From an uncultured bacterium (lineage in GTDB: Bacteria > Cyanobacteriota > Vampirovibrionia > Gastranaerophilales > Gastranaerophilaceae), in assembly GCA_900550295.1 (NCBI GenBank), contig URRM01000064.1, positions 1-9,302 of the forward strand: 9,302 nt of DNA, given 5' to 3'. The position numbers were made by a program, and so were the translations under genes. The notes under the pieces were generated by a model. The model was not told the origin of the DNA, searched no databases, and saw only the letters and a program-made list of their open reading frames with translations. Shown one piece after another: positions 1-6,988 of this stretch (positions are counted from its first letter, which is position 1; each line of letters begins with the position of its first letter).

Positions 1-32
1 TAAAAAATCCGAGAATTTTCTCGGATTTTTTA
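1..32 (+). terminator. Intrinsic terminator at the left edge, probably of the upstream gene
   Basis: A perfect 14-bp inverted repeat (1-14 pairing with 19-32) with a 4-nt ATTT loop. The core TCCGAGA/TCTCGGA is flanked by an A-run on the left and a T-run on the right, so the right arm forms the U-tract on the + strand. Because the A-run mirrors the T-run it could work in both directions. It sits about 50 nt upstream of the rpsJ promoter, so it most likely ends the transcript entering from the left and insulates the ribosomal cluster. Confidence 0.85.
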
Positions 33-79
33 TTGCAACAAAATTATTAAGAAATCTATACAAAGTAAAAATAACCGTG

Positions 80-108
80 TTGACAGCAAAATTTGTTTGC
101 TATATGAT
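80..108 (+). promoter_or_regulatory. Sigma-70-type promoter for the rpsJ transcription unit
   Basis: TTGACA at 80-85 (perfect -35) is followed after exactly 17 nt by TATGAT at 103-108 (5 of 6 matches to the -10 consensus). Transcription should begin near 115, giving a leader of about 93 nt before rpsJ. Its position just after a terminator and before the first gene of the cluster fits a strong ribosomal promoter. Confidence 0.85.
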
Positions 109-114
109 TTTTTT

Positions 115-207
115 ACACACTTAGCCGAGTGGCTTAAAGTCATGAGGTTGGGTAAGTAGAAAATAGGGTAACCGGTAGGGTTACAGAAGTATAAAGGAAA
201 AAGAAAA
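115..207 (+). promoter_or_regulatory. rpsJ 5' leader with two small hairpins
   Basis: The predicted leader between the promoter and rpsJ contains AGCC-GAGT-GGCT (122-133) and a 6-bp hairpin GTAACC/GGTTAC (168-173 with 179-184, loop GGTAG). The ribosome binding site AAAGGAAAAAG follows. In Escherichia coli the S10 operon leader is the target of L4 autoregulation. This leader is shorter and I do not see a matching structure, so any regulatory role is inference. Confidence 0.4.
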
Positions 208-519
208 ATGGCAACAGGACAAAGAATTAGAGTTTGTTTAAAAGCATACGATCACAAATTAATCGACGTATCAGCTGACAAAATCGTAGAAACAGCAAAA
301 AGAACAGACGCAAAAGTTGCAGGACCAATTCCTTTACCTACAAAGAGACGTATTTATTGTGTATTGCGTTCACCACACGTAGATAAAAAATCACGTGAAC
401 ACTTTGAAATGAGAACACACAAACGCATTATCGATATTTACGAAGCAACTCAACAAACAACAGAAGAGTTGAGTAGATTAGATTTACCAGCAGGTGTAGA
501 TATCGAAGTTAAACTATAA
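208..519 (+). CDS. rpsJ: 30S ribosomal protein S10
   Basis: S10 is a small-subunit head protein; in other bacteria it also pairs with NusB (as NusE) in transcription antitermination. The 103-aa product has the usual length. The family signatures are clear: GPIPLPTKRRIYCVLRSPHV at about 40-58, then the SREHFEMRTHKRIIDI block, and the end DLPAGVDIEVKL, which closely resembles cyanobacterial S10. The start ATG follows AAAGGAAAAAG at normal spacing. It is the first gene after the promoter at 80-108 and is separated from rplC by an unusually long 162-nt folded spacer. In cyanobacteria, from memory, rpsJ usually lies away from rplC, so its presence here is notable. Confidence 0.97.
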   Translation: MATGQRIRVCLKAYDHKLIDVSADKIVETAKRTDAKVAGPIPLPTKRRIYCVLRSPHVDKKSREHFEMRTHKRIIDIYEATQQTTEELSRLDLPAGVDIEVKL

Positions 520-549
520 TTTCGTTCTCCCTGTCAAAAAATTAAATAA

Positions 550-568
550 GCATTATGCAATATAATGC
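550..568 (+). repeat. Perfect 7-bp hairpin in the rpsJ-rplC spacer
   Basis: GCATTAT (550-556) and ATAATGC (562-568) form a perfect inverted repeat around the loop GCAAT. There is no T-run after it, so it is not a classic terminator. Its right arm overlaps TATAAT at 561-566, a perfect -10 hexamer, but no acceptable -35 lies 16-18 nt upstream. Confidence 0.6.
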
Positions 569-571
569 GAT

Positions 572-655
572 CTACGACTCTAAAAGGGTAAAAGGTAAGA
601 GGCTAAAAAGCAACGTAGCGCTCGCAAGCAGACGGACTAAAAGTTAACACTTTTA
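572..655 (+). promoter_or_regulatory. Candidate structured leader of rplC (three-way junction plus hairpin)
   Basis: Nested pairing can be read by eye. CTACG (572-576) pairs with CGTAG (614-618) and encloses two arms: CTCT (578-581) with AGAG (598-601), and GCT (602-604) with AGC (609-611) around AAAA. A separate hairpin TAAAAGT/ACTTTTA (638-644 with 649-655, loop TAAC) lies about 25 nt before the rplC start. This is the only long gap in the S10 part of the cluster. It may control rplC and downstream genes, perhaps through L3 or L4 binding, but that is inference. I recognise no known leader class. Confidence 0.4.
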
Positions 656-681
656 AGCTCCCAAAAAGAAAGGAAAAATTT

Positions 682-1320
682 ATGACACTTGGTGTGATAG
701 GTAAGAAAGTCGGAATGACTCAAATTTTCAACGAAGAAGGTTTGGCAGTTCCAGTTACCGTAATAAAAGTGGACCCAATCGTGGTTACACAAGTTAAAAC
801 TGTTGAAACAGACGGTTATAATGCAATTCAAGTAGGTACAGTAGCAGCAAAAGAAAAACATTTGACAAAAGCTCAAATTGGTCACTTTGCAAAAAACAAA
901 CTAGAAAACTTCCGTCACTTACAAGAATTCAGAGTTGACAATCCACAAGATTACACAGTAGGTCAACAAATCGAATTATCTGTATTAAGCGATGTTCAAA
1001 AAGTTGATGTAACAGGTACATCAATTGGTAAAGGATTCCAAGGTACAGTAAAAAGACACAACTTCTCAAGAGGACCAATGGCTCACGGTTCTAAAAACCA
1101 CAGAGAACCTGGTTCAATCGGTGCAGGTACAACTCCATCAAGAGTAATCAAAGGTAAAAGAATGGCTGGCAACATGGGTAACGAAAGAGTTACAATTACT
1201 AAATTAAAATTAGTAAAAGTTGATTCAGAAAACAGCTTAATCTTAATCAAAGGTTCAGTACCTGGTTCAGAAGGCAAATTAGTAACAATTGTTCCTTCAA
1301 GAACAAAATGGAATGTATAA
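682..1320 (+). CDS. rplC: 50S ribosomal protein L3
   Basis: L3 is an early-assembling 23S rRNA-binding protein whose extension reaches towards the peptidyl-transferase centre. The 212-aa product matches the family length. The N-terminus has IGKKVGMTQIFNEEG, and the middle has the central loop FSRGPMAHGSKNHREPGSIG, followed by GKRMAGNMGNERVT. In E. coli the residue after GSIG is a glutamine methylated by PrmB; here the motif reads GSIGAG, so that glutamine is absent, as I recall for cyanobacterial L3. The start ATG follows AAAGAAAGGAAAAA. The folded spacer at 520-681 upstream suggests it may be controlled separately from rpsJ. Confidence 0.97.
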   Translation: MTLGVIGKKVGMTQIFNEEGLAVPVTVIKVDPIVVTQVKTVETDGYNAIQVGTVAAKEKHLTKAQIGHFAKNKLENFRHLQEFRVDNPQDYTVGQQIELSVLSDVQKVDVTGTSIGKGFQGTVKRHNFSRGPMAHGSKNHREPGSIGAGTTPSRVIKGKRMAGNMGNERVTITKLKLVKVDSENSLILIKGSVPGSEGKLVTIVPSRTKWNV

Positions 1321-1367
1321 TTTACGCTCTGACAAACAAGAATAATACAAGATAAGGACATATAAAA

Positions 1368-2012
1368 ATGGCAAAAGCAAAAACACAAGAAAAAGAAATA
1401 TTAAGCACAACAGGTGAATCACTTGGTGCAATTTCATTAAACGAAAGCGTTTTTGGTGTAGAACCAAATTTACACGTAATGCACTTAGCATTAAGACGTC
1501 AATTGAATAACGCAAGACAAGGTTCAGCTTGTTCAAAAACAAGAGCTGAAGTAAGAGGCGGTGGCCGTAAACCTTGGAAACAAAAAGGTACCGGTAGAGC
1601 AAGAGCTGGTTCATTAAGATCTCCATTGTTCGCTGGTGGTGGTGTTTCTTTCGGACCAAAACCAAGAGATTATTCTTTCTCAATGCCTCAAAAAGCAAGA
1701 CAACTTGCATTAAAATCTGCATTATCAGCAAGAAACGAACAACTAGTAGTTGTTAAAGATTTCTCAGGTATCGCAGAACCAAAAACAAAATTAATGATGT
1801 CAGTATTGGACTCATTAAAAGTAGCAGGTAAAATCTTAGTTATCGCAGACTACAGAGCTGATGAAAACAAAAACTTAGCATTAGCTTCAAGAAACATTCC
1901 AAGCGTAAAACTATTATTACCAACAAACTTAAATGTAAAAGATTTGTTAGAAGCTGATTCAGTAGTAATTACAGAAGCTGCAGTTAACGAAATTACAGAA
2001 AAATTAAGCTAA
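1368..2012 (+). CDS. rplD: 50S ribosomal protein L4
   Basis: L4 binds 23S rRNA domain I, and its long loop lines the peptide exit tunnel. In E. coli it also represses its own operon and modulates RNase E. The 214-aa product shows the tunnel-loop segment typical of L4: LRRQLNNARQGSACSKTRAE, then VRGGGRKPWKQKGTGRARAG and SLRSPLFAGGGVSFGPKPRD (about residues 42-105). A globular alpha/beta domain follows. The start ATG follows GATAAGGACATATAAAA. It lies 47 nt after rplC and 30 nt before rplW, in the standard S10-operon order. No anomaly seen. Confidence 0.97.
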   Translation: MAKAKTQEKEILSTTGESLGAISLNESVFGVEPNLHVMHLALRRQLNNARQGSACSKTRAEVRGGGRKPWKQKGTGRARAGSLRSPLFAGGGVSFGPKPRDYSFSMPQKARQLALKSALSARNEQLVVVKDFSGIAEPKTKLMMSVLDSLKVAGKILVIADYRADENKNLALASRNIPSVKLLLPTNLNVKDLLEADSVVITEAAVNEITEKLS

Positions 2013-2042
2013 TAAAAATCCGAAAAGAAAAGGAAAATAAAA

Positions 2043-2351
2043 ATGAGTACATCAAGAACAAACCAAGAAAAATTATATGATATCGTAAAAAAACCTATCA
2101 TTACAGAAAAATCATATAAAGCAATGCAAGACGGTCAATACACTTTTGAAGTAAATATGGATGCAACAAAAGTTGAAATCGCTCAAGCAATTGAAATGGC
2201 TTTTCCTGGAAGAAAAGTTAAAAAAGTAAGAACAGTTTACATGCCATCTCACGCAAAAAGAATGGGATACAAATTCGGCAGAACTGATTCATCTAAAAAA
2301 GCAATCGTAACAATCGAAGGCGATCCAATTAAAGAACTTGTAGAAATATAG
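2043..2351 (+). CDS. rplW: 50S ribosomal protein L23
   Basis: L23 sits at the exit of the polypeptide tunnel and is the docking site for trigger factor and the signal recognition particle in bacteria. The 102-aa product is normal in length. The N-terminal motif YDIVKKPIITEKSYKAM is the family signature, followed by the TFEVNMDATKVEIAQAIE segment and VKKVRTVYMPSHAKRMG. The start ATG follows AAAAGGAAAATAAAA. It is packed tightly between rplD (30 nt) and rplB (20 nt). Confidence 0.96.
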   Translation: MSTSRTNQEKLYDIVKKPIITEKSYKAMQDGQYTFEVNMDATKVEIAQAIEMAFPGRKVKKVRTVYMPSHAKRMGYKFGRTDSSKKAIVTIEGDPIKELVEI

Positions 2352-2371
2352 TATAAAAGGATAAATAAAAA

Positions 2372-3199
2372 ATGGCTATCAGAAAAATTAATCCGACATC
2401 TCCGGGACAAAGAGGTATGACAAAGAGTGATTATCAAGAAATCACTACTTCAACACCTGAAAAGTCTTTATTAAAACCAATTAAAAAGACAGCAGGTCGT
2501 AACAACACAGGTAGAATTACATGTCGTCACAAAGGCGGCGGTGTAAAAAAACACTACAGAGTAATTGACTTCAAAAGAGAAAAATTCGGTGTACCTGCAA
2601 CAGTTAAATCAGTAGAATACGATCCAAACAGAAACGTAAGAATTTCATTAGTATTCTATGCAGACGGTGAAAAAAGATATATCTTAACACCTGAAGGTTT
2701 AAATGTTGGCGATGTAATCGTATCAGGACCTGAAGCTCCAATTCAAAACGGTAACGCATTACCATTAGAATTGATTCCCCTAGGTACAATCGTTCACAAT
2801 ATCGAATTAGAACCAGGCAGAGGTGCTAAAATGGTTCGTTCAGCTGGTAACGCAGCACAATTAATGGCTAAAGAAGGCAACTACGTAACAGTAAAATTAC
2901 CATCAGGTGAAATGAGAATGGTAAGAAAAGAATGTATGGCAACAATCGGTACATTAGGCAATTCTGAATTCAAAAACGTTCACATTGGTAAAGCAGGTCG
3001 TAAACGTTATATGGGCGTAAGACCAACAGTACGTGGTGTAACAATGAACCCATGCGATCACCCACACGGTGGTGGTGAAGGTAAAACAGGTCCGGGCGGA
3101 CACCCTAAAACACCTTGGGGCAAACCAGCACTTGGTTATAAGACTCGTAAGTCTAATAAAGCTTCTAACAAATTAATTGTAAGAAGAAGAACAAAATAA
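2372..3199 (+). CDS. rplB: 50S ribosomal protein L2
   Basis: L2 is a large primary 23S rRNA-binding protein needed for subunit association and peptidyl-transferase function. The 275-aa product has full family length. Visible motifs are GRITCRHKGGGVKKHYRVID near residues 47-66 and the C-terminal signature DHPHGGGEGK, in which His230 to Lys238 correspond to the conserved region around E. coli His229. A basic tail ending KLIVRRRTK follows. The start ATG lies after AAAAGGATAAATAAAAA. It is followed by a 46-nt gap to rpsS containing GTGCAAGATA (3205-3214), a word that recurs after rplX. Confidence 0.98.
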   Translation: MAIRKINPTSPGQRGMTKSDYQEITTSTPEKSLLKPIKKTAGRNNTGRITCRHKGGGVKKHYRVIDFKREKFGVPATVKSVEYDPNRNVRISLVFYADGEKRYILTPEGLNVGDVIVSGPEAPIQNGNALPLELIPLGTIVHNIELEPGRGAKMVRSAGNAAQLMAKEGNYVTVKLPSGEMRMVRKECMATIGTLGNSEFKNVHIGKAGRKRYMGVRPTVRGVTMNPCDHPHGGGEGKTGPGGHPKTPWGKPALGYKTRKSNKASNKLIVRRRTK

Positions 3200-3245
3200 C
3201 ATAAGTGCAAGATAAAAAGATAACAATTAAAAGGAGAATATATTA

Positions 3246-3521
3246 ATGGCACGTTCATTAAAAAAAGGACCATATATCGAAGAAGCATTAGCTAAGAAAA
3301 TTGCTAAGATGAATGAAAATTCAGAAAAAAAAGTAATCAAAACTTGGTCAAGAGCTTCAATGATTAGTCCTGATATGTTAGGACACACAATCGCTGTACA
3401 TAACGGAAAAACTCACGTTCCAGTATATGTAACTGAACAAATGATTGGTCACAAATTGGGCGAATTTGCACCAACAAGACTATTCAGAGGTCACGCAGCA
3501 GATAAAACAGCTAAGAAATAA
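3246..3521 (+). CDS. rpsS: 30S ribosomal protein S19
   Basis: S19 sits in the 30S head beside S13 and S14 and contacts the A-site region. The 91-aa product matches the family. It begins MARSLKKGPYIEEALAKKI and carries the conserved block KTWSRASMISPDMLGHTIAV, then HNGKTHVPVYVTEQMIGHKL and GEFAPTRLFRGH. The start ATG follows a strong AAAAGGAG. It lies 46 nt after rplB and 40 nt before rplV, the canonical position. Confidence 0.97.
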   Translation: MARSLKKGPYIEEALAKKIAKMNENSEKKVIKTWSRASMISPDMLGHTIAVHNGKTHVPVYVTEQMIGHKLGEFAPTRLFRGHAADKTAKK

Positions 3522-3561
3522 GCTGACTCAGTAAGAAAAATAACTTAAAAGGATAAAAACA

Positions 3562-3900
3562 ATGGAAGCTAAAGCAAAACAATCAAATATTAAAATGACA
3601 GCTCGCAAACTTCGCAGAGTAATCAATGAAGTACGTGGCAAAAAAGTCATTGACGCACAAGACATGTTACGTTTTATGCCATACTTTGCAGCAAGAGTTG
3701 TTGAAAAAAACTTAAAAGCTGCAGTGGCAAATGCTAAAGAACAATTCGGTGTAAATCCTGAACAATTAAAAATTTCAGAAATCTTTGCAGACGAAAGCGT
3801 TACTTACAAAAGAGCAAGACCAAGAGCACAAGGTCGTATGTACTCAAGAATGAAACGTACATCACATTTAACATTAAAAGTTAGCGATACAGTAAAATAG
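3562..3900 (+). CDS. rplV: 50S ribosomal protein L22
   Basis: L22 binds 23S rRNA, and its beta-hairpin lines the exit tunnel with L4; mutations there give macrolide resistance in other bacteria. The 112-aa product has normal length. It begins with the family's KQSNIKMTARKLRRVINEVR segment, and the tunnel hairpin and end read YKRARPRAQGRMYSRMKRTS followed by HLTLKV. The start ATG follows AAAAGGATAAAAAC. Only 12 nt separate it from rpsC, and its TAG stop is part of the AGGA that serves as the rpsC ribosome binding site, so the two are probably translationally linked. Confidence 0.97.
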   Translation: MEAKAKQSNIKMTARKLRRVINEVRGKKVIDAQDMLRFMPYFAARVVEKNLKAAVANAKEQFGVNPEQLKISEIFADESVTYKRARPRAQGRMYSRMKRTSHLTLKVSDTVK

Positions 3901-3912
3901 GAATTAGATAAT

Positions 3913-4638
3913 ATGGGACAAAAAACACATCCAACCGGATTTAGAGTAGGCGTAATTAAACCTTGGGTAAGCTCATGGTACGCTAAAATTAAAGAATACG
4001 GACAATTTGTAGCAGAAGATGCTAAAATCAGAAAATTCGTTAAGAAAAAATTATACACAGCAGGTGTATCAAGAATATTAATTGCTAGAAAAGCTCAAAA
4101 TACAACAATTACAGTAGTAACAGCAAAACCTGGTATTGTAGTTGGACGTAACGGTCAAGGTATTGAAGAATTGAAAAAAGAAATTTCTTCATACATTAAC
4201 AGACAAGTAATTTTGAATGTAGTAGAAGTTGCAAGAATTAATGCAGATGCACAATTAGTATCAGAAGCAATTGCACAACAACTTGAAAAACGTGTAGCAT
4301 TCAGAAGAGCAATGAAACAAGCAATGCAAAGAACAATGCGTTCAGGCGCACAAGGTATCAAAGTAATGGTATCAGGTCGTTTAGGCGGTGCTGAAATCGC
4401 TCGTTCAGAATGGGCAAAAGAAGGAAGAATTCCTCTTCAAACATTAAGAGCTGATGTAGATTACGGTTTCGCAGAAGCAGATACAATGATGGGTAAAATC
4501 GGCGTAAAAGTTTGGGTATTCAAAGGAAACTTGATGCCAGGCGAAAAAGCTGATGAAAACATCAAAGCTAAATCATCAAAAGATGAAAAAGGTGGCACTA
4601 GACGTGGTAAACGTAGAACTGCCGAAGTTGCAGAATAA
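3913..4638 (+). CDS. rpsC: 30S ribosomal protein S3
   Basis: S3 lies at the mRNA entry channel and contributes to the ribosomal helicase activity with S4 and S5. The 241-aa product begins MGQKTHPTGFRVGVIKPWVS, as expected. It has a type II KH RNA-binding domain with the GxxG-like loop VVGRNGQGIEELKKEI at about residues 77-92, and the C-terminal domain signature GAQGIKVMVSGRLGGAEIAR. The tail after about residue 212 is charged and rich in Lys/Glu/Arg. The start lies after AGGAATTAGATAAT, whose AGGA overlaps the rplV stop. Confidence 0.97.
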   Translation: MGQKTHPTGFRVGVIKPWVSSWYAKIKEYGQFVAEDAKIRKFVKKKLYTAGVSRILIARKAQNTTITVVTAKPGIVVGRNGQGIEELKKEISSYINRQVILNVVEVARINADAQLVSEAIAQQLEKRVAFRRAMKQAMQRTMRSGAQGIKVMVSGRLGGAEIARSEWAKEGRIPLQTLRADVDYGFAEADTMMGKIGVKVWVFKGNLMPGEKADENIKAKSSKDEKGGTRRGKRRTAEVAE

Positions 4639-4665
4639 GAATAATTAATACAGGAGTAAGATAAA

Positions 4666-5082
4666 ATGTTACAACCTAAAAAAACAAAATACCGCAAAAT
4701 GCAAAAAGGCAGAATGAAAGGACACGAAACAAGAGGTGTTAACTTTGAATTTGGCTCATACGCATTAAAAGCATTAGAACCAGGCTGGATTACAAGCCGT
4801 CAAATCGAGGCAGCACGTCGTGCAATGACTCGTGAAATCAAACGTGGTGGTAAAGTTTGGATCAAAATTTTCCCAGACAAACCAATTACAGCAAAACCTG
4901 CTGAAACTCGTATGGGTTCAGGTAAAGGTAACTTGGAATATTGGGTAGCAGTAGTAAAACCAAACAGAATTCTATTCGAACTAGAATACTTTGATAGAGC
5001 AACAGCTGTTCACGCTTTAGAATTAGCTGCACAAAAATTACCAATCAAAGTAAAAGTAATTGAAAAGAACCCTGTTCAATAA
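4666..5082 (+). CDS. rplP: 50S ribosomal protein L16
   Basis: L16 contacts the A-site tRNA elbow and is needed for late 50S assembly. The 138-aa product is full length. It begins MLQPKKTKYRKMQKGRMKG and has the family signatures near 68-95: KVWIKIFPDKPITAKPAETR, then MGSGKGNLEYWVAVVKP. The start ATG follows ACAGGAGTAAGATAAA. It lies 27 nt after rpsC and 15 nt before rpmC, the standard order. No anomaly seen. Confidence 0.97.
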   Translation: MLQPKKTKYRKMQKGRMKGHETRGVNFEFGSYALKALEPGWITSRQIEAARRAMTREIKRGGKVWIKIFPDKPITAKPAETRMGSGKGNLEYWVAVVKPNRILFELEYFDRATAVHALELAAQKLPIKVKVIEKNPVQ

Positions 5083-5097
5083 TAAAGGAAAAAGCAC

Positions 5098-5289
5098 ATG
5101 AAATTACAAGAAATGCGTGAAAAAACAGTTGAAGAATTAAAAAATGCAGTAGTTGACTTCAAAAAACAGTTGTTAGATTTGAGAGTTCAAAAAGCAACTA
5201 ACAAATTAGAAAACACAGCTTTAATTGCGAAGACAAAACACTACATTTCACAAATCAAGACAGTTATAAAAGAAAAAGAGGAAAAATAA
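5098..5289 (+). CDS. rpmC: 50S ribosomal protein L29
   Basis: L29 is a small two-helix protein near the tunnel exit, next to L23. The 63-aa product is almost entirely predicted helix: MKLQEMREKTVEELKNAV, then DFKKQLLDLRVQKATNKLEN (the family's LRxQxATxxLEN signature). A lysine- and glutamate-rich end follows. The start ATG follows AATAAAGGAAAAAGCAC. Its TAA stop overlaps the rpsQ ATG by one base (TAATG at 5287-5291), which suggests translational coupling. Confidence 0.95.
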   Translation: MKLQEMREKTVEELKNAVVDFKKQLLDLRVQKATNKLENTALIAKTKHYISQIKTVIKEKEEK

Positions 5290-5534
5290 TGCCTAAAAAA
5301 GAAAAACAAGGTGTTGTAGTAAGCAGCAAAATGGACAAAACAGTTGTTGTAAAAGTCGCTGATTATGAACCACATCCAAAATACAAGAAAATTATGGAAA
5401 AAACAAAAAATTACAAAGCACACGATGAACAAAATCAATGTGAAGAAGGCGATGTAATTAGAATCGTAGAATCAAAACCAATTTCAGGCGGCAAACGCTG
5501 GAGCGTTTTGAACATTGTAGAAAAGAGAAAATAG
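5289..5534 (+). CDS. rpsQ: 30S ribosomal protein S17
   Basis: S17 is an OB-fold primary 16S rRNA-binding protein. The 81-aa product begins MPKKEKQGVVVSSKMDKTVV and has the family signature segment HPKYKKIMEKTKNYKAHDE, then CEEGDVIRIVESKPISGGKR and a basic end. The start ATG shares one base with the rpmC stop; the purine-rich GAAAAAGAGG just upstream lies inside rpmC and acts as its ribosome binding site. It is followed by 37 nt before rplN. Confidence 0.96.
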   Translation: MPKKEKQGVVVSSKMDKTVVVKVADYEPHPKYKKIMEKTKNYKAHDEQNQCEEGDVIRIVESKPISGGKRWSVLNIVEKRK

Positions 5535-5571
5535 TTCGGACACCCGACTAAAGATAAAAAGGTGAAAAAAG

Positions 5572-5940
5572 ATGATACAACAAGAATCAAGATTAGTAGT
5601 AGCAGATAACACAGGTGCAAAAGAATTATTAACAATCCGTGTAATGGGTAGCTCTAATAAGAAATTTGCAGGTGTAGGCGATGTAATTATTGCAACCGTA
5701 AAAGATGCAACTCCAAACATGACAGTAAAAAAATCAGAAGTTGTACGTGCAGTTGTTGTAAGAACAAAAGCAGACATCAAACGTCAAGATGGTTCAGTAA
5801 TCAGATTTGACGAAAATGCAGCAGTTATCATTAACAAAGATGGTAACCCAAGAGGAACTCGTGTATTCGGACCTGTTGCAAGAGAATTAAGAGACAAAAA
5901 CTTCATGAAAATTGTTTCTTTAGCACCGGAAGTAATTTAG
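5572..5940 (+). CDS. rplN: 50S ribosomal protein L14
   Basis: L14 is a beta-barrel protein on the subunit interface and, in other bacteria, the docking site of the silencing factor RsfS. The 122-aa product has exact family length. It begins MIQQESRLVVADNTGAKELL, with FDENAAVIINKDGNPRGTRV and FGPVARELRDKNFMKIVSL in the second half. The final KIVSLAPEVI is, from memory, the form typical of cyanobacteria and is one of the best lineage clues here. The start ATG follows AAAAGGTGAAAAAAG. The 68-nt gap to rplX holds a small hairpin. Confidence 0.98.
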   Translation: MIQQESRLVVADNTGAKELLTIRVMGSSNKKFAGVGDVIIATVKDATPNMTVKKSEVVRAVVVRTKADIKRQDGSVIRFDENAAVIINKDGNPRGTRVFGPVARELRDKNFMKIVSLAPEVI

Positions 5941-5945
5941 TATTT

Positions 5946-5968
5946 TACAACAAATTATGTTTGTAGTA
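5946..5968 (+). other. Small hairpin between rplN and rplX
   Basis: TACAACAAA (5946-5954) can pair with TTTGTAGTA (5960-5968), giving 8 pairs with one A-A mismatch and a 5-nt loop. An alternative pairing of TTTTAC (5943-5948) with GTAAAA (5971-5976) competes. There is no T-run, so it is not a terminator. It could be an RNA processing or stability hairpin, or chance. Confidence 0.35.
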
Positions 5969-6008
5969 GAGTAAAAGTATAAGCAAGTGCTAAAGGAGAA
6001 AATTAAAA

Positions 6009-6347
6009 ATGGCAAATAATAAAAAAAGCGCTTTACAAGTAAAAACTGGCGACAGAGTTATGGTTATTGCTGGTAAAGACAAAGGTAAAATCGGAAACGT
6101 TAAAAAGACACTTCCAACAGAATCAAAAGTTTTGGTTGAAGGTGCAAACTTAGTAACTAAGGCACAAAAAGCTAACCCAATGGCTAACATCCAAGGTGGT
6201 TTGGTAAAAATTGAAGCTCCATTAGACAATTCTAATGTAATGATTGTGTGCCCAAGTTGCGAAAAAGCTACAAAAGTTAAACACGCAACAGTAGATGGAA
6301 AAAAAGTTCGTGTTTGCAAAAAATGTGGAGAACAACTAGATGTATAG
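6009..6347 (+). CDS. rplX: 50S ribosomal protein L24 with a C-terminal zinc-ribbon-like CxxC pair
   Basis: L24 is an assembly-initiating 23S rRNA-binding protein with an N-terminal KOW motif, seen here as VKTGDRVMVIAGKDKGKIGN at about 12-32. The 112-aa product has normal length. The body carries VEGANLVTKAQKANPM and IQGGLVKIEAPLDNSNVMIV. The C-terminus has Cys81-Pro-Ser-Cys84 and Cys103-Lys-Lys-Cys106, a four-cysteine zinc-binding arrangement that many but not all bacterial L24 proteins have. The start ATG follows TAAAGGAGAAAATTAAAA. It lies 50 nt before rplE. Confidence 0.96.
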   Translation: MANNKKSALQVKTGDRVMVIAGKDKGKIGNVKKTLPTESKVLVEGANLVTKAQKANPMANIQGGLVKIEAPLDNSNVMIVCPSCEKATKVKHATVDGKKVRVCKKCGEQLDV

Positions 6348-6367
6348 TGCAAGATAGTTCTTGGCAC
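6347..6367 (+). other. Hairpin abutting the rplX stop codon
   Basis: GTGCAAGA (6347-6354) pairs with TCTTG-G-CAC (6359-6367), giving 8 pairs with one bulged G and the loop TAGT. The first base is the last base of the rplX TAG stop. No T-run follows, so termination is unlikely; a processing or stability role is possible. Confidence 0.45.
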
Positions 6368-6397
6368 GAAATCATCTTAAATTAGAGGACTAGAAAA

Positions 6398-6952
6398 ATG
6401 ACAAAAACAAAAAGCTTAAGAGCAAAGTATGAAGAAGATGTAAAAAAGGCAATGGTTGAAAAGTTCGGTTACAAGAACGATTTAACAATTCCAAGATTAC
6501 ACAAAATCGTATTAAATATGGGTGTTGGTGAAGCTTCACACAATACAAAAATCGGTGATGTAATTCAAGGTCAATTGACAAAGATTGCCGGTCAAAAAGC
6601 AGTAATCACAAAGGCTAAGAAATCAATTGCTTCTTACAAATTAAGAGAAGGTATGCCTGTAGGTGCAATGGTTACATTACGTGGCGAAAGAATGTATGAC
6701 TTCTTACAAAAATTAATTTGTGTTGTATTACCAAGAATTCGTGACTTCCGTGGTATTAGTGCAAAATCATTTGATGGCCGTGGAAATTACACATTAGGTT
6801 TGAAAGAACAAACTTTATTCCCTGAAATCTCATTTGAAGAAGTAGATTTAGTAAAGGGTATGAACGTATCAGTAATTACAACTGCAAAAACTGACGAAGA
6901 AGCAAGAGAATTGCTAAAATTGTTAGGAATGCCATTCAAAGGCTTAAAATAG
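6398..6952 (+). CDS. rplE: 50S ribosomal protein L5
   Basis: L5 binds 5S rRNA and forms the central protuberance, contacting P-site tRNA. The 184-aa product has family length. Visible signatures are IPRLHKIVLNMGVGEA at about 31-46, the segment YKLREGMPVGAMVTLRGERM near 77-96, and RIRDFRGISAKSFDGRGNYT near 112-131. The start ATG follows TTAGAGGACTAGAAAA. In E. coli S8 represses translation at the rplE start; the 50-nt gap upstream holds only the small hairpin next to rplX, and I see no clear S8-site mimic. Confidence 0.97.
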   Translation: MTKTKSLRAKYEEDVKKAMVEKFGYKNDLTIPRLHKIVLNMGVGEASHNTKIGDVIQGQLTKIAGQKAVITKAKKSIASYKLREGMPVGAMVTLRGERMYDFLQKLICVVLPRIRDFRGISAKSFDGRGNYTLGLKEQTLFPEISFEEVDLVKGMNVSVITTAKTDEEARELLKLLGMPFKGLK

Positions 6953-6976
6953 GATATATAAAAACAATACAATAAA

Positions 6977-6982
6977 AAGGAG
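6977..6982 (+). promoter_or_regulatory. Ribosome binding site fixing the GTG start of rpsN
   Basis: AAGGAG with a 6-nt spacer to GTG at 6989. It supports GTG rather than the downstream ATG at 7004. Confidence 0.8.
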
Positions 6983-6988
6983 AATATC

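Noticed and set aside
118..160. tRNA-like sequence (AGCCGAGTGGCTTAAAG resembles a serine or leucine tRNA D-arm)
   Set aside because: No acceptor stem, anticodon arm or TTCGA-type T-arm follows, and the region lies between a promoter and rpsJ, so it is read as leader.
561..566. Firm annotation of a promoter at TATAAT before rplC
   Set aside because: No recognisable -35 at 16-18 nt and no extended -10 TG; the hexamer is explained by the palindromic hairpin. Kept only as part of a finding.
1083..1731. Reverse-strand open frames over rplC and rplD, and similar ones elsewhere
   Set aside because: They lie opposite well-conserved ribosomal genes, have no ribosome binding sites and are low-complexity (Leu, Phe, Ser rich), as expected of antisense shadows in AT-rich DNA.
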